In this document: in pieces, positions 10,351-18,334 of the stretch
How the letters are laid out: each line of letters starts with the position of its first letter
Numbering within the stretch: position 1 is the stretch's first letter
Source: an uncultured Bacteroidota bacterium
Lineage (GTDB): Bacteria > Bacteroidota > Bacteroidia > NS11-12g > UBA9320
Direction: 5' to 3'
Length of the DNA stretch: 64,000 bases
NCBI GenBank assembly: GCA_937124965.1
Contig: CAKZLB010000016.1
Location: forward strand, 88,712 to 152,711
The notes under the pieces: generated by a model
The model's input: the letters and a program-made list of their open reading frames with translations, nothing else
The model's database searches: none
Told to the model about the DNA's origin: nothing
Program-made: the position numbers and the translations under genes

Positions 10351-10358
10351 CAAATTTA
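10351..10358 (-). promoter_or_regulatory. Candidate -7 element TAAATTTG of the tonB-like gene
   Basis: The minus strand reads TAAATTTG, matching TAnnTTTG, 20 bases upstream of the ATG at 10330. No well-placed TTG element is visible. Confidence 0.4.
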
Positions 10359-10413
10359 TAAATAATCGTTGATATATTTCATCAGTTACAAAAAGGTAAA
10401 CGAGATAACGTAA

Positions 10414-10797
10414 TTATTTAATATGTAATTTCTTTAAAGGGATATAAACCAAGCTAAACACTAACGAACCGATTGCAACACCAATAGAATTAGCTAACAT
10501 ATCTAAAAGCTCAAAATGTCGATTGATAAATGGAATTGCTTGAATAAACTCCATTAGAATGCCAAAGCCAATACAAATGGGAGCAACAACAATTAACGAA
10601 CGGGTTAATCTTTTTGACCAACGGAAATGACGAACGTAATCGTAGAGAAAAATCAATGCAAAGCCAGTATATGCAACAAAGTGTCCAATTTTATCACTGA
10701 GAGGAACGTTTAATTTCGGAACGTTTTGCACAGGAAGGACACTCACGAGAACAATCAGAGTGGCAACAAAAAATGTTAGTCTAAAGCTTCGGGTCAT
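10414..10797 (-). CDS. VanZ-like membrane protein
   Basis: 127 residues with four predicted membrane helices. The motif DKIGHFVAYTGFA near residue 35, and a later MEFIQ followed by LDMLANSIG, are the conserved elements of the VanZ-like family. That family is widespread as a small membrane protein; apart from the teicoplanin-resistance protein VanZ its role is not established, so no resistance function is implied. Its ATG overlaps the gcvH stop by one base (TAATG), which suggests translational coupling. Confidence 0.8.
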   Translation of the reverse strand: MTRSFRLTFFVATLIVLVSVLPVQNVPKLNVPLSDKIGHFVAYTGFALIFLYDYVRHFRWSKRLTRSLIVVAPICIGFGILMEFIQAIPFINRHFELLDMLANSIGVAIGSLVFSLVYIPLKKLHIK

Positions 10798-11177
10798 TAC
10801 TGACCAATAGACGCCTTGTATGCATCTACGTCCATAAGAGCATCGAACTCAGAGCTGTCTGCTACCTTGATTTTTATCATCCAGCCAGCACCATATGGGT
10901 CTGAATTAACAGAATCTGGAGCATCTTCTAATCCACCGTTCACTTCAACGATTTCACCAGTAAGAGGCATATATAAGTCTGAAACGGTTTTTACAGCTTC
11001 AACGGTACCAAAAGTTTCTTCAGAATCTAATGATTCTCCTTCTGTTTCAATTTCAACAAAAACTACATCTCCCAACTCTCCTTGGGCAAAATCAGTAATT
11101 CCAACGGTAGCGATGTCACCGTCTAATTTAATCCATTCGTGGTCTTTCGTGTATTTAAGGTCTGCTGGGAAATTCAT
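10797..11177 (-). CDS. gcvH: Glycine cleavage system H protein
   Basis: 126 residues, normal for GcvH. The lipoyl-attachment segment ETFGTVEAVKTVSDLYMP places the modified lysine at Lys63. H protein carries the aminomethyl group between the P, T and L proteins during glycine breakdown; gcvP, gcvT and lpd are not in the window. It lies between accD and the VanZ-like gene on the same strand, with a one-base overlap to the latter. Confidence 0.95.
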   Translation of the reverse strand: MNFPADLKYTKDHEWIKLDGDIATVGITDFAQGELGDVVFVEIETEGESLDSEETFGTVEAVKTVSDLYMPLTGEIVEVNGGLEDAPDSVNSDPYGAGWMIKIKVADSSEFDALMDVDAYKASIGQ

Positions 11178-11237
11178 AAGTTTTTTTTTGCGAATTAATA
11201 AATTTATGGCAATTAAATAATATAATCTTATTAAAAG

Positions 11238-12128
11238 TTATGGTTGCTCTGTTTTGGTTGTTTCCAATTTGACTTTTGGTTTTTTATCAGAGATAATAGC
11301 TAATAGAGCATGTAATTGGTCTTTCGCATCTTTTCTTTCAACGATAAAGTCTACAAAACCATGTTCTTGAAGAAATTCACTTCGTTGAAATCCTTTCGGA
11401 AGATCCTTCCCGATTGTTTCTTTTACAATCCTTGGACCTGCAAACCCAATAAGAGCGTTTGGCTCGGCAACATTAAAGTCACCTAGCATAGCAAATGACG
11501 CGGTAACTCCTCCCGTTGTCGGGTCGGTTAAATATGAAATAAACGGTATTCCATCCTGATCTAACAGCGCTAGTTTTGCACTCGTTTTAGCCATTTGCAT
11601 TAAGCTAAACGCAGCTTCCATCATACGAGCACCGCCACTTTTGGAAATAACTATTAATGGAATTTTATTCTCGCGAGCATAATCAATCGATCGAGCTATT
11701 TTTTCACCAACAACAGATCCCATTGAGCCACCAATAAAGCTAAAATCCATGCAGCTTATAACTACTTTAAGCCCATGAATTTTACCAACAGCACTGCGTA
11801 CAGCGTCTTTAAGACTAGTTTGTTCTTGAGCAGCTTTTATACGTGATGGATAGTCTTTTTTGTCAACAAATGTCAACGGATCACCAGAAGTTAGATTTGG
11901 ATTTAACTCAGTGTATTTTCCTAGATCAAAAAAGATTTGAAAATACTCTTCAGAGTTTATTCGCGAGTGATGACCGCATTCTTTACATACCCACATGTCT
12001 ACAGCAAAATCTTTACTCGCATGCGGAGTCTGACACTCTGTACATTTAACCCACAACCCATCCGGAGTGGATTTCTTGTCCTGAGTTTTCGTCAGAATAC
12101 CTTCTTTTACTCGCTTAAACCAACTCAT
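11238..12128 (-). CDS. accD: Acetyl-CoA carboxylase carboxyltransferase subunit beta
   Basis: 296 residues. An N-terminal four-Cys zinc ribbon (Cys29, Cys32, Cys48, Cys51) precedes a crotonase-type carboxyltransferase domain with SGGARMMEAAFSLMQMAKTS and a PTTGGVTASFAMLGD segment. With AccA it transfers CO2 from carboxybiotin to acetyl-CoA, the committed step of fatty-acid synthesis. The biotin ligase that loads the biotin carrier is encoded at 54819. A TAAATTTG -7 element sits only 7 bases before the ATG, so the leader must be very short if that promoter is used. Confidence 0.96.
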   Translation of the reverse strand: MSWFKRVKEGILTKTQDKKSTPDGLWVKCTECQTPHASKDFAVDMWVCKECGHHSRINSEEYFQIFFDLGKYTELNPNLTSGDPLTFVDKKDYPSRIKAAQEQTSLKDAVRSAVGKIHGLKVVISCMDFSFIGGSMGSVVGEKIARSIDYARENKIPLIVISKSGGARMMEAAFSLMQMAKTSAKLALLDQDGIPFISYLTDPTTGGVTASFAMLGDFNVAEPNALIGFAGPRIVKETIGKDLPKGFQRSEFLQEHGFVDFIVERKDAKDQLHALLAIISDKKPKVKLETTKTEQP

Positions 12129-12135
12129 ATCAAAT

Positions 12136-12143
12136 CAAATTTA
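12136..12143 (-). promoter_or_regulatory. Candidate -7 element TAAATTTG just upstream of accD
   Basis: A minus-strand TAAATTTG ends 7 bases before the accD ATG, implying a start of transcription at or next to the start codon. No clear TTG element at 19-21 bases. Confidence 0.35.
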
Positions 12144-12179
12144 AAAAATATTCGAAACAAAACAGAAACGTAAGCGGAT

Positions 12180-13235
12180 TTACGCTATCGTCACATCGTT
12201 GTTTAGATAAACATCTTGAATGTTGTTAAGTAATTCTACTCCTTCATTCAATGGTCGTTGGAATGCTTTTCTACCAGAAATAAGACCACATCCTCCTGCT
12301 CTTTTGTTAATAACTGCAGTTTTTACTGCGTCAAACATGTCGTTGCTTCCAGATGCTCCACCAGAATTAATCAAACCAGCACGCCCCATGTAGCAATTTG
12401 CCACCTGGTATCTACATAAATCAATAGGGTGATCTGATGATAATTCAGAATAAACTTTATCGTGAGTCTTACCGAACTTCAGGGCTTTATATCCGCCGTT
12501 ATTTTCTGGTAATTTTTGTTTAATGATATCTGCTTGAATGGTTACACCTAGATGGTTCGCTTGAGATGTTAGGTCTGTAGAAACGTGATAATCAACTCCG
12601 TCTTTTACAAACGACGAATTTCTTGTATAACACCATAGGATCGTTGCCATGCCTAATTCATGAGCTCTTTCAAAAGCTTCTGCAACTTCAACGATTTGAC
12701 GTTCAGCACCCTCTGATCCAAAATAAATAGTGGCACCAACAGCAGTCGCACCTAAATTCCATGCTTCCTCTACACTGCCAAACATTATTTGATTGTAGGT
12801 AGATGGGTAGGTTAGTAATTCATTGTGGTTTAACTTTACTATGAAAGGTATTTTATGAGCATACTTTCTAGAAACACTTGCAAGTACCCCAAACGTTGAA
12901 GCAACACCATTACAGCCACCTTCAATCGCCAATTTAATAATATTCTCTGGGTCGAAATAGTCAGGATTTGGAGCAAAACTTGCACCAGCAGAGTGCTCAA
13001 TTCCTTGGTCAACAGGCAAAATAGATACATAGCCAGTTCCAGCCAATCTACCAGTATTCATCAATTGATTTAAACTTCTCAATACTTGTGGGCTTCTATT
13101 AGAAATGCCCCATACGTCGTCTAAGTGATTTGGTCCAGGTAAATGCAAACGATCTTTTGAAATCGTTTTTGATTCATGGTTTAACAAATATTCAGATTCA
13201 CTACCTAAAATGTTTTCAATTGAAGAACTGCTCAT
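12180..13235 (-). CDS. fbaB: Class I fructose-bisphosphate aldolase (DhnA/FbaB type)
   Basis: 351 residues. This is a TIM-barrel aldolase with VDQGIEHS near residue 75 and NSGGASG near residue 290 for phosphate binding. The Schiff-base lysine candidate is Lys239 in ADIIKQK. It cleaves fructose-1,6-bisphosphate to triose phosphates, or runs in reverse for gluconeogenesis. The length and sequence fit the bacterial FbaB branch rather than metal-dependent class II. It is the upstream gene of a minus-strand run towards accD. A TACTTTTG -7 element overlapped by a 9-bp inverted repeat lies upstream. Confidence 0.93.
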   Translation of the reverse strand: MSSSSIENILGSESEYLLNHESKTISKDRLHLPGPNHLDDVWGISNRSPQVLRSLNQLMNTGRLAGTGYVSILPVDQGIEHSAGASFAPNPDYFDPENIIKLAIEGGCNGVASTFGVLASVSRKYAHKIPFIVKLNHNELLTYPSTYNQIMFGSVEEAWNLGATAVGATIYFGSEGAERQIVEVAEAFERAHELGMATILWCYTRNSSFVKDGVDYHVSTDLTSQANHLGVTIQADIIKQKLPENNGGYKALKFGKTHDKVYSELSSDHPIDLCRYQVANCYMGRAGLINSGGASGSNDMFDAVKTAVINKRAGGCGLISGRKAFQRPLNEGVELLNNIQDVYLNNDVTIA

Positions 13236-13272
13236 TGTTTATTATTTTTTATTAGTCAAATTTTACGGTTGG

Positions 13273-13280
13273 CAAAAGTA
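13273..13280 (-). promoter_or_regulatory. Candidate -7 element TACTTTTG of fbaB
   Basis: The minus strand reads TACTTTTG, a perfect TAnnTTTG, about 37 bases upstream of the fbaB ATG. It partly overlaps the inverted repeat at 13278-13300. Confidence 0.45.
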
Positions 13281-13300
13281 GTTTTTTTTATAAAAACTAC
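13278..13300. repeat. Inverted repeat at the fbaB promoter
   Basis: Arms GTAGTTTTT (13278-13286) and AAAAACTAC (13292-13300), 5-base spacer. The left arm runs into the fbaB -7 element, so it could be an operator, although the arms are A/T-rich. Confidence 0.35.
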
Positions 13301-13339
13301 CGTTATCTGTAAACATGGTTTGGACTGTGGTGAAAAGGC

Positions 13340-13369
13340 TTGTCTACATGACGATTCTCCGTATTTTTG
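13340..13369 (+). promoter_or_regulatory. Promoter TTG-N19-TATTTTTG upstream of the GNAT gene
   Basis: TTG at 13340-13342 and TATTTTTG at 13362-13369 are separated by exactly 19 bases, the consensus Bacteroidota arrangement. Transcription should begin near 13375, just before a short upstream reading frame. Confidence 0.6.
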
Positions 13370-13380
13370 AAAAGAGCAAA

Positions 13381-13407
13381 ATGAAATTAATTTATACCAA
13401 TCAATGA
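13381..13407 (+). other. Possible 8-codon upstream reading frame overlapping the GNAT start
   Basis: ATG at 13381 opens an eight-codon frame (MKLIYTNQ). Its TGA (13405-13407) overlaps the GNAT ATG (13404-13406) as ATGA. It lies just downstream of the predicted transcription start. It may couple translation or be accidental. Confidence 0.3.
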
Positions 13408-13826
13408 ATATTGAAGTAAATAAGGTTGATAGCGGAAAACAACTCGATGCTGTCTTTAGTATCAGACAAGTTGTTTTTGTGGAGGAACAACGTGTTGATC
13501 CAGCATTAGAATATGATGAATTTGAAGAAACGTCAACACACTTTATTGCTTACGTAGATAAAGTTCCGGCTGGGACTGCTCGTTGGAGAAAAACGCCTAA
13601 CGGCATCAAACTCGAAAGATTTGCTGTTCTGAAAAATTTTAGAAACAAAGGAGTTGGAGGTGAACTAATTCAAACAGTGCTTGACGATTTACCCTCTAAG
13701 ATGGACGTGTATCTTCATTCTCAGGTTAAAGCCTGTAACCTATATAAACGTTTTGGATTTGTTCAAGAAGGGCAGCAATTTGAAGAGGCAAATATTCAAC
13801 ATTATAAAATGACCTTAAAAAAATAG
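13404..13826 (+). CDS. GNAT family N-acetyltransferase
   Basis: 140 residues. The acetyl-CoA binding motif A is seen as LERFAVLKNFRNKGVGGELI (R/Q-x-x-G-x-G/A form), followed by a C-terminal YKRFGFVQEGQQF motif typical of GNAT enzymes. The N-terminal VFSIRQVVFVEEQRVDPALE resembles ElaA/YjcF-like members. It transfers an acetyl group from acetyl-CoA to an amine; the acceptor is not identifiable. It starts the plus-strand run that continues with the L,D-transpeptidase lipoprotein. Confidence 0.85.
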   Translation: MNIEVNKVDSGKQLDAVFSIRQVVFVEEQRVDPALEYDEFEETSTHFIAYVDKVPAGTARWRKTPNGIKLERFAVLKNFRNKGVGGELIQTVLDDLPSKMDVYLHSQVKACNLYKRFGFVQEGQQFEEANIQHYKMTLKK

Positions 13827-13873
13827 ACGTTGAGCTATAATAAGTCTTGCCTTCTTGAGTTTCAATCATACAA

Positions 13874-14482
13874 ATGCATCGATTCTTACTCCTTTTAACG
13901 CTAGCTGCCATTCTCTCTGGCTGTCAATCAAGCACATCAAAAAAACATGAAGATAAAAAGTCGAACGACGTTATTGAATATCGGTTAGACAAAACCAAAA
14001 TTACAGAAGCATTATCGTTTGCAGCTTCCAATAACTATAATCAAGAGGTCGCATTCCTCCTGGATATTGGTATCCGATCTGGGCGCAAACGATTTTTTGT
14101 AGTTGATTTGAATTCGAAAAAACAATTGTTTTCAGGTTTGGTTACACATGGTCACTGTCAAGACTATAGTTCAACGAAACCTCAGTTTAGTAATGAATCA
14201 GGAAGCAATTGTACATCACTAGGTAAATATCGAATTGGAGTAAAATACTCAGGTCAATTTGGTACGGCATACAAGTTACATGGTCTAGAGAAAACCAATT
14301 CAAATGCTTTCGAGAGATTTGTAGTTTTGCATGCTCATGACTGTGTTCCAGATTATGAGTCGGCGATTGGAATTTGTAGAAGTGAAGGTTGTCCGACGGT
14401 CTCGCCTTTATTCTTAAAGAGGCTTGAACCGATTATCGACAAATCTGAGCGCTCAATTCTACTTTGGATATTTAATTCGTAA
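13874..14482 (+). CDS. Murein L,D-transpeptidase catalytic-domain lipoprotein
   Basis: 202 residues. A lipoprotein signal peptide ends in LSGC, putting the lipidated Cys at 17. The catalytic domain resembles the YkuD_2 family: FFVVDLNSKKQLFSG near residue 75, a VVLHAHD segment with His153, and SEGCPTVSP with the nucleophile Cys173. Family members form or remodel 3-3 peptide cross-links in peptidoglycan or attach proteins to it. It would act in the periplasm, anchored to a membrane. The assignment rests on the arrangement of catalytic residues; the exact reaction is inferred. Confidence 0.82.
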   Translation: MHRFLLLLTLAAILSGCQSSTSKKHEDKKSNDVIEYRLDKTKITEALSFAASNNYNQEVAFLLDIGIRSGRKRFFVVDLNSKKQLFSGLVTHGHCQDYSSTKPQFSNESGSNCTSLGKYRIGVKYSGQFGTAYKLHGLEKTNSNAFERFVVLHAHDCVPDYESAIGICRSEGCPTVSPLFLKRLEPIIDKSERSILLWIFNS

Positions 14483-14550
14483 AAGAAATTTCTAAACTTT
14501 TTCAGTTTCATTTGTTTACATAAAGTAGTGTTAGATTCTAACCGACAAAG

Positions 14551-14558
14551 TATTTTTG
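14551..14558 (+). promoter_or_regulatory. -7 element TATTTTTG, 4 bases from the homocysteine methyltransferase start
   Basis: TATTTTTG matches TAnnTTTG and ends exactly 4 bases before the ATG at 14563. If active, transcription would begin at or inside the start codon. No good TTG at 19 bases. Confidence 0.45.
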
Positions 14559-14562
14559 AATC

Positions 14563-15576
14563 ATGATTGACAGAGAAAGAATTCAAACTCTTTTAGAGAA
14601 CCGCATATTGATTTTAGATGGAGCTATGGGGACTATGATTCAGAAGCATAAACTTTCTGAAACTGATTACCGTGGGAAGAGGTTTGAGTCTTACGAGCAT
14701 TCCGTGAAAGGGAACAATGATCTTCTAAACTTAACCCAACCTCAAGTTATTGAGGATATTCATACTCAATTTCTTGCCTCAGGAGCAGATATTTTAGAAA
14801 CGAATACGTTTAACGCTAACAGTGTTTCTATGGCGGATTATCATATGGAAGATTTAGCCTATGAAATAAATCTTGAAGGGGCAAAAATCGCAAGAAAAGT
14901 TGCGGATGAATTTACGTCAAAGGCTCCTGATAAGCCAAGATTTGTCGCTGGTTCAATAGGGCCGACAACTAAATTGGCATCAATGTCACCTGACGTTTCA
15001 AATCCTGGGTTCCGAGCAATAACCTTCGATCAATTGTATGAAGCCTTTAAAGAACAAGCGTTAGGACTGCTGGATGGCGGAGTAGACTTCTTACTTATAG
15101 AAACAATAACGGATACTCTTAACTGTAAAGCGGCTATCTACGCAATACTCGAAATAGGCGATGAGAGAGGGTTGGATATCCCGATAATGATTTCAGGAAC
15201 TATAACCGATCAAAGTGGTCGAACGTTGAGTGGACAAACTGTGGAAGCATTTTGGAATAGCATTGTACATGCAAATCCAATTTCGGTTGGTTTAAACTGT
15301 GCCCTTGGTGCAGAGTTGATGAGGCCATTTTTGAAAAATCTAAGCTCAATTGCGACGTGTGCTGTAAGTGCGCATCCAAATGCTGGGTTGCCGAATGAAA
15401 TGGGTGAGTATGACGAAAGTCCAATGTACATGGCTTCTGTAGTTGGAGAGTTTGCGAAAAGTGGTTTGGTTAACATAGTTGGTGGTTGTTGCGGAACAAC
15501 TCCAGAACATATAGCATCAATTGCTGCTCAAGCTGAAAAGTATAAACCAAGAGTCAATATCGAAGTCTTGGCTTAA
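14563..15576 (+). CDS. Homocysteine S-methyltransferase domain protein (N-terminal half of split MetH)
   Basis: 337 residues. It matches the first domain of cobalamin-dependent methionine synthase: [11 protein letters not shown] near residue 16, ETNTFNAN near residue 80, and the zinc ligands Cys246, Cys309 and Cys310 (GLNCALGAE and [10 protein letters not shown]). This domain binds homocysteine on zinc. The pterin, B12 and activation domains of MetH are absent, and the next gene is bshA rather than a MetH C-terminal half. In Bacteroidota MetH is often split, so a partner is expected elsewhere. It could also be a stand-alone homocysteine methyltransferase. Confidence 0.88.
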   Translation: MIDRERIQTLLENRILILDGAMGTMIQKHKLSETDYRGKRFESYEHSVKGNNDLLNLTQPQVIEDIHTQFLASGADILETNTFNANSVSMADYHMEDLAYEINLEGAKIARKVADEFTSKAPDKPRFVAGSIGPTTKLASMSPDVSNPGFRAITFDQLYEAFKEQALGLLDGGVDFLLIETITDTLNCKAAIYAILEIGDERGLDIPIMISGTITDQSGRTLSGQTVEAFWNSIVHANPISVGLNCALGAELMRPFLKNLSSIATCAVSAHPNAGLPNEMGEYDESPMYMASVVGEFAKSGLVNIVGGCCGTTPEHIASIAAQAEKYKPRVNIEVLA

Positions 15577-15587
15577 TAAGAATAAGA

Positions 15588-16730
15588 ATGAAAATAGGTA
15601 TAATTTGTTACCCGACATATGGGGGGAGTGGAGTTGTTGCTACTGAGCTAGGGAAGTCGATGGGAGCAAAAGGACATAAGGTTCACTTTATAAGTTATGA
15701 TCAACCGGCAAGACTAGATTTTTTCAGTGAAAACCTGTTTTATCATGAGGTAAACGTGTCGGAATACCCATTGTTTAAATACCCACCTTACGAGATTGCG
15801 TTGTCAAGCAAGATTGTTGAAATTGTAAAATCTGCCGAATTAGACATCTTACACGTTCATTATGCCATACCGCATGCAGCAGCAGCTGTAATGGCAAAAT
15901 ATGTATTGAGAGAAGAAGGAATAAATATTCCAATTGTAACCACGTTACATGGTACAGATATTACTCTTGTTGGCAAAGATGCTACCTATGGCCCAGTGAT
16001 CAATTATTCTCTCAACAAGTCTGACGGAGTTACTGCGGTGTCGGGCAGTTTAAAAAGAGACACTGAGGATATTTTTAACATCGAAAAGGAAATTCGAGTA
16101 ATTCCAAATTTCGTAGATTTCGATAGATTTAAACGCCAACCGAAAGAGCATTTCAAACTGGCCATTGCTCCAAATAATGAGCGAATTGTAATTCATACAT
16201 CCAACTTTCGGAAGGTGAAACGTGTCGATGATGTTATGAGCGTTTTTCGACTAATACAGCAAGAAATCCCAGCTAGGTTATTAATGGTTGGAGATGGACC
16301 AGAAAGAGTCCGACTTGAAAGAGAGTGCAGAGAGTCTAACATGTGTGATAAAATTACATTTTTAGGGAAACAGGATGCCGTAGAAGAGATTTTGTCTGTT
16401 GGCGATTTATTTTTAATGCCGTCAGAAACGGAGTCTTTTGGACTAGCAGCACTTGAGGCAATGGCATGTCAGGTTCCTGTAGTTTCATCAAATACAGGTG
16501 GTTTGCCAGAGGTTAACATAGACGGAGTTACTGGTTTTACGTGTAATGTCGGAGACGTTAGCGAAATGGCCAAGAGAGGGGTTCATATCTTGTCGGATGA
16601 TGATCGTCTGGCAACGTTCAAGGCAAATGCTTTGAACCATGCGAAAACATTTGATATTCATGCAGTTTGCCCTATTTATGAAAAGTATTATGAAGAAATT
16701 ATTGAAAAGCACTTAGCAAGTGTGCATTGA
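15588..16730 (+). CDS. bshA: N-acetyl-alpha-D-glucosaminyl L-malate synthase
   Basis: 380 residues, a GT4-family glycosyltransferase. The N-terminus MKIGIICYPTYGGSGVVATE and a later DILHVHYAIPHA are distinctive of BshA. The C-terminal nucleotide-sugar site ESFGLAALEAMACQVPVV is intact. It joins GlcNAc from UDP-GlcNAc to L-malate, the first step of bacillithiol synthesis, giving the cell its low-molecular-weight thiol. bshB and bshC are not in the window. It starts 11 bases after the methyltransferase gene; both concern thiol metabolism, which may be meaningful. Confidence 0.94.
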   Translation: MKIGIICYPTYGGSGVVATELGKSMGAKGHKVHFISYDQPARLDFFSENLFYHEVNVSEYPLFKYPPYEIALSSKIVEIVKSAELDILHVHYAIPHAAAAVMAKYVLREEGINIPIVTTLHGTDITLVGKDATYGPVINYSLNKSDGVTAVSGSLKRDTEDIFNIEKEIRVIPNFVDFDRFKRQPKEHFKLAIAPNNERIVIHTSNFRKVKRVDDVMSVFRLIQQEIPARLLMVGDGPERVRLERECRESNMCDKITFLGKQDAVEEILSVGDLFLMPSETESFGLAALEAMACQVPVVSSNTGGLPEVNIDGVTGFTCNVGDVSEMAKRGVHILSDDDRLATFKANALNHAKTFDIHAVCPIYEKYYEEIIEKHLASVH

Positions 16731-16743
16731 TTATTTTTGCTTC

Positions 16744-17574
16744 ATGCACAAGGTTTGGTGTCGAGTACTAATTTTAATCTGTTTACTAAGTCTAAACATA
16801 TCGTCTTTTGCTCAATCTACGCTAGATACGGTCAATAAAGTTGGAGATACGACAACCACTAATGTCGAGAACGATAATTTAATCCCGTTAAGTCTGGATG
16901 ATATTGTTCAACCGAATATTGTTGATCGTACCAAAGTGGAATATGCATGGGTGTTTTTTGTAGTCGTTTTAGTATTAATACTCGTGGGATTAATCAGAGC
17001 CTTTGGGCTTTCCAACCACCAGTTGGCTATCAAAGTAGCTTTTGTGAATATTGCTGGTAAACTGGATCAATTAGAGAAAGAATTAAGCATAGGACCTATC
17101 GTTATCTTACAGGCGATTGTTAGTTCCATTATCTTGTCGTTAGGATTATTTTTAATACAACCATTGGTCGTAAGCATGGGAGTGCAAAGCAGTTTGGTAG
17201 CATTCCTACTTGTTTTGTTAATTGTTCTACTGATATATACATTTAAATATTTTGCTCATTACATCGTTGGGCTAGTGCTCCAAGCAGAGGACCTTGCGAT
17301 GTTAATGGTTGTTAATTTAATCGGTTTACTCTACGCATTTACACTATTTGTTTTCCCATTTATCGTGATTTGGTTTTATGCGCCATACCCAAAACTAAGG
17401 TTAATTCTTTATGTGTTTTTAGGTATTAGTTTAGTCATTTTTCTTGGGTGGAGGCTAGTAAAAAGTGCAAGTATTTACTATCGATACTTTCCATTCGATA
17501 AAATTTATATTATTATCTATCTTTGCACCCTTGAAATTACACCCCTTTTAATTATCATGAAAATGATTAATTAA
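16744..17574 (+). CDS. DUF4271 membrane protein
   Basis: A signal-peptide-like start is followed by about seven membrane segments. I prefer ATG 16744 (MHKVW...) to the GTG at 16720, because it removes overlap with bshA and gives a clean signal peptide ending at SFAQ. The sequence (AFGLSNHQLA, KYFAHYIVG, FPFIVIWFYAP) matches the DUF4271 family, which in Bacteroidota sits next to hemD, as here. The biochemical role is unknown; a part in heme supply or envelope assembly would be a guess. A TATCTTTG -7 element near its 3' end could serve hemD. Confidence 0.82.
   Translation: MHKVWCRVLILICLLSLNISSFAQSTLDTVNKVGDTTTTNVENDNLIPLSLDDIVQPNIVDRTKVEYAWVFFVVVLVLILVGLIRAFGLSNHQLAIKVAFVNIAGKLDQLEKELSIGPIVILQAIVSSIILSLGLFLIQPLVVSMGVQSSLVAFLLVLLIVLLIYTFKYFAHYIVGLVLQAEDLAMLMVVNLIGLLYAFTLFVFPFIVIWFYAPYPKLRLILYVFLGISLVIFLGWRLVKSASIYYRYFPFDKIYIIIYLCTLEITPLLIIMKMIN
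17518..17525 (+). promoter_or_regulatory. Internal -7 element TATCTTTG upstream of hemD
   Basis: TATCTTTG lies inside the 3' end of the DUF4271 gene, 68 bases before the hemD ATG. A TTCG, close to the TTTG form of the upstream element, ends 20 bases earlier. It may give hemD its own promoter. Confidence 0.35.
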
Positions 17575-17593
17575 TCGAGCGAATTACCAAAGA

Positions 17594-18334
17594 ATGTTGA
17601 AAGTGAAAAGTATTTTAGTATCTCAACCTGATCCAGGTGAAAAAAAAACGGCGTATCATGCGTTGGCTGAAAAGTACAAATTGAAGTTAGACTTTCGACC
17701 ATTTATTCAAGTCGAGTCAGTTCCAGCAAAAGAATTACGTAAAAAAAGAATTAACATTCTTGACCATACTGCAATCATTCTTACGTCTCGAAGCGCAGTT
17801 GATAATTTCTTTAGATGCGTGGAAGAACTAAAAGTAGAGGTTCCTACAACAATGAAGTACTTCTGTGTAAATGAAGGGATTTCATTGTATACCCAGAAGT
17901 ATACAGTTCTGAGAAAAAGGAAAATGTTTTTCGGAAAAGGTAGAGAACCTGAATTTTTGAAACTAATAAAATCACATTCTAAGGAGAAGTATCTTTTTGT
18001 TTGTTCTGACATACGTAAACCATCAATTCCTACATTTTTGGAAGACAATAATATAAACTTCACTGAGGCAATTATGTACCGCACTGTCAATGCCGACTTA
18101 AGTGATTTGGAAGATGTGTTTTACGATGTTATTGCATTTTTTAGTCCGGCTGATATTAAGTCCTTATTCGATAATTTTCCTGATTTTAAACAAAATCACA
18201 CTCGAATTGCAGGGTGGGGGGCTTCTACAAATAAGGCAATAGAAGAAGCGAATTTAGTCAATAACATACCTGCTCCTACGCCTGATTCTCCGTCGATGAC
18301 TGCAGCAATCGAAGCATATATCAAAGCACTCTAA
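17594..18334 (+). CDS. hemD: Uroporphyrinogen-III synthase
   Basis: 246 residues. HemD is poorly conserved, but the two-lobed layout is recognisable: ILVSQPDPGEKK at the start, an AIILTSRSAVDNFF segment near residue 60, ITFFSPADIKSLF-like sequence near residue 175, and a C-terminal APTPDSPSMTAAIEAYI. It cyclises hydroxymethylbilane with ring-D inversion to uroporphyrinogen III for heme and B12. It follows the DUF4271 gene by 19 bases, a pairing typical of the phylum. Its last 14 bases overlap the convergent methyltransferase gene. Confidence 0.9.
   Translation: MLKVKSILVSQPDPGEKKTAYHALAEKYKLKLDFRPFIQVESVPAKELRKKRINILDHTAIILTSRSAVDNFFRCVEELKVEVPTTMKYFCVNEGISLYTQKYTVLRKRKMFFGKGREPEFLKLIKSHSKEKYLFVCSDIRKPSIPTFLEDNNINFTEAIMYRTVNADLSDLEDVFYDVIAFFSPADIKSLFDNFPDFKQNHTRIAGWGASTNKAIEEANLVNNIPAPTPDSPSMTAAIEAYIKAL

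Noticed and set aside
10414-10797. Glycopeptide resistance from the VanZ-like protein
   Set aside because: No other van gene is present, and VanZ-like membrane proteins are common without resistance.
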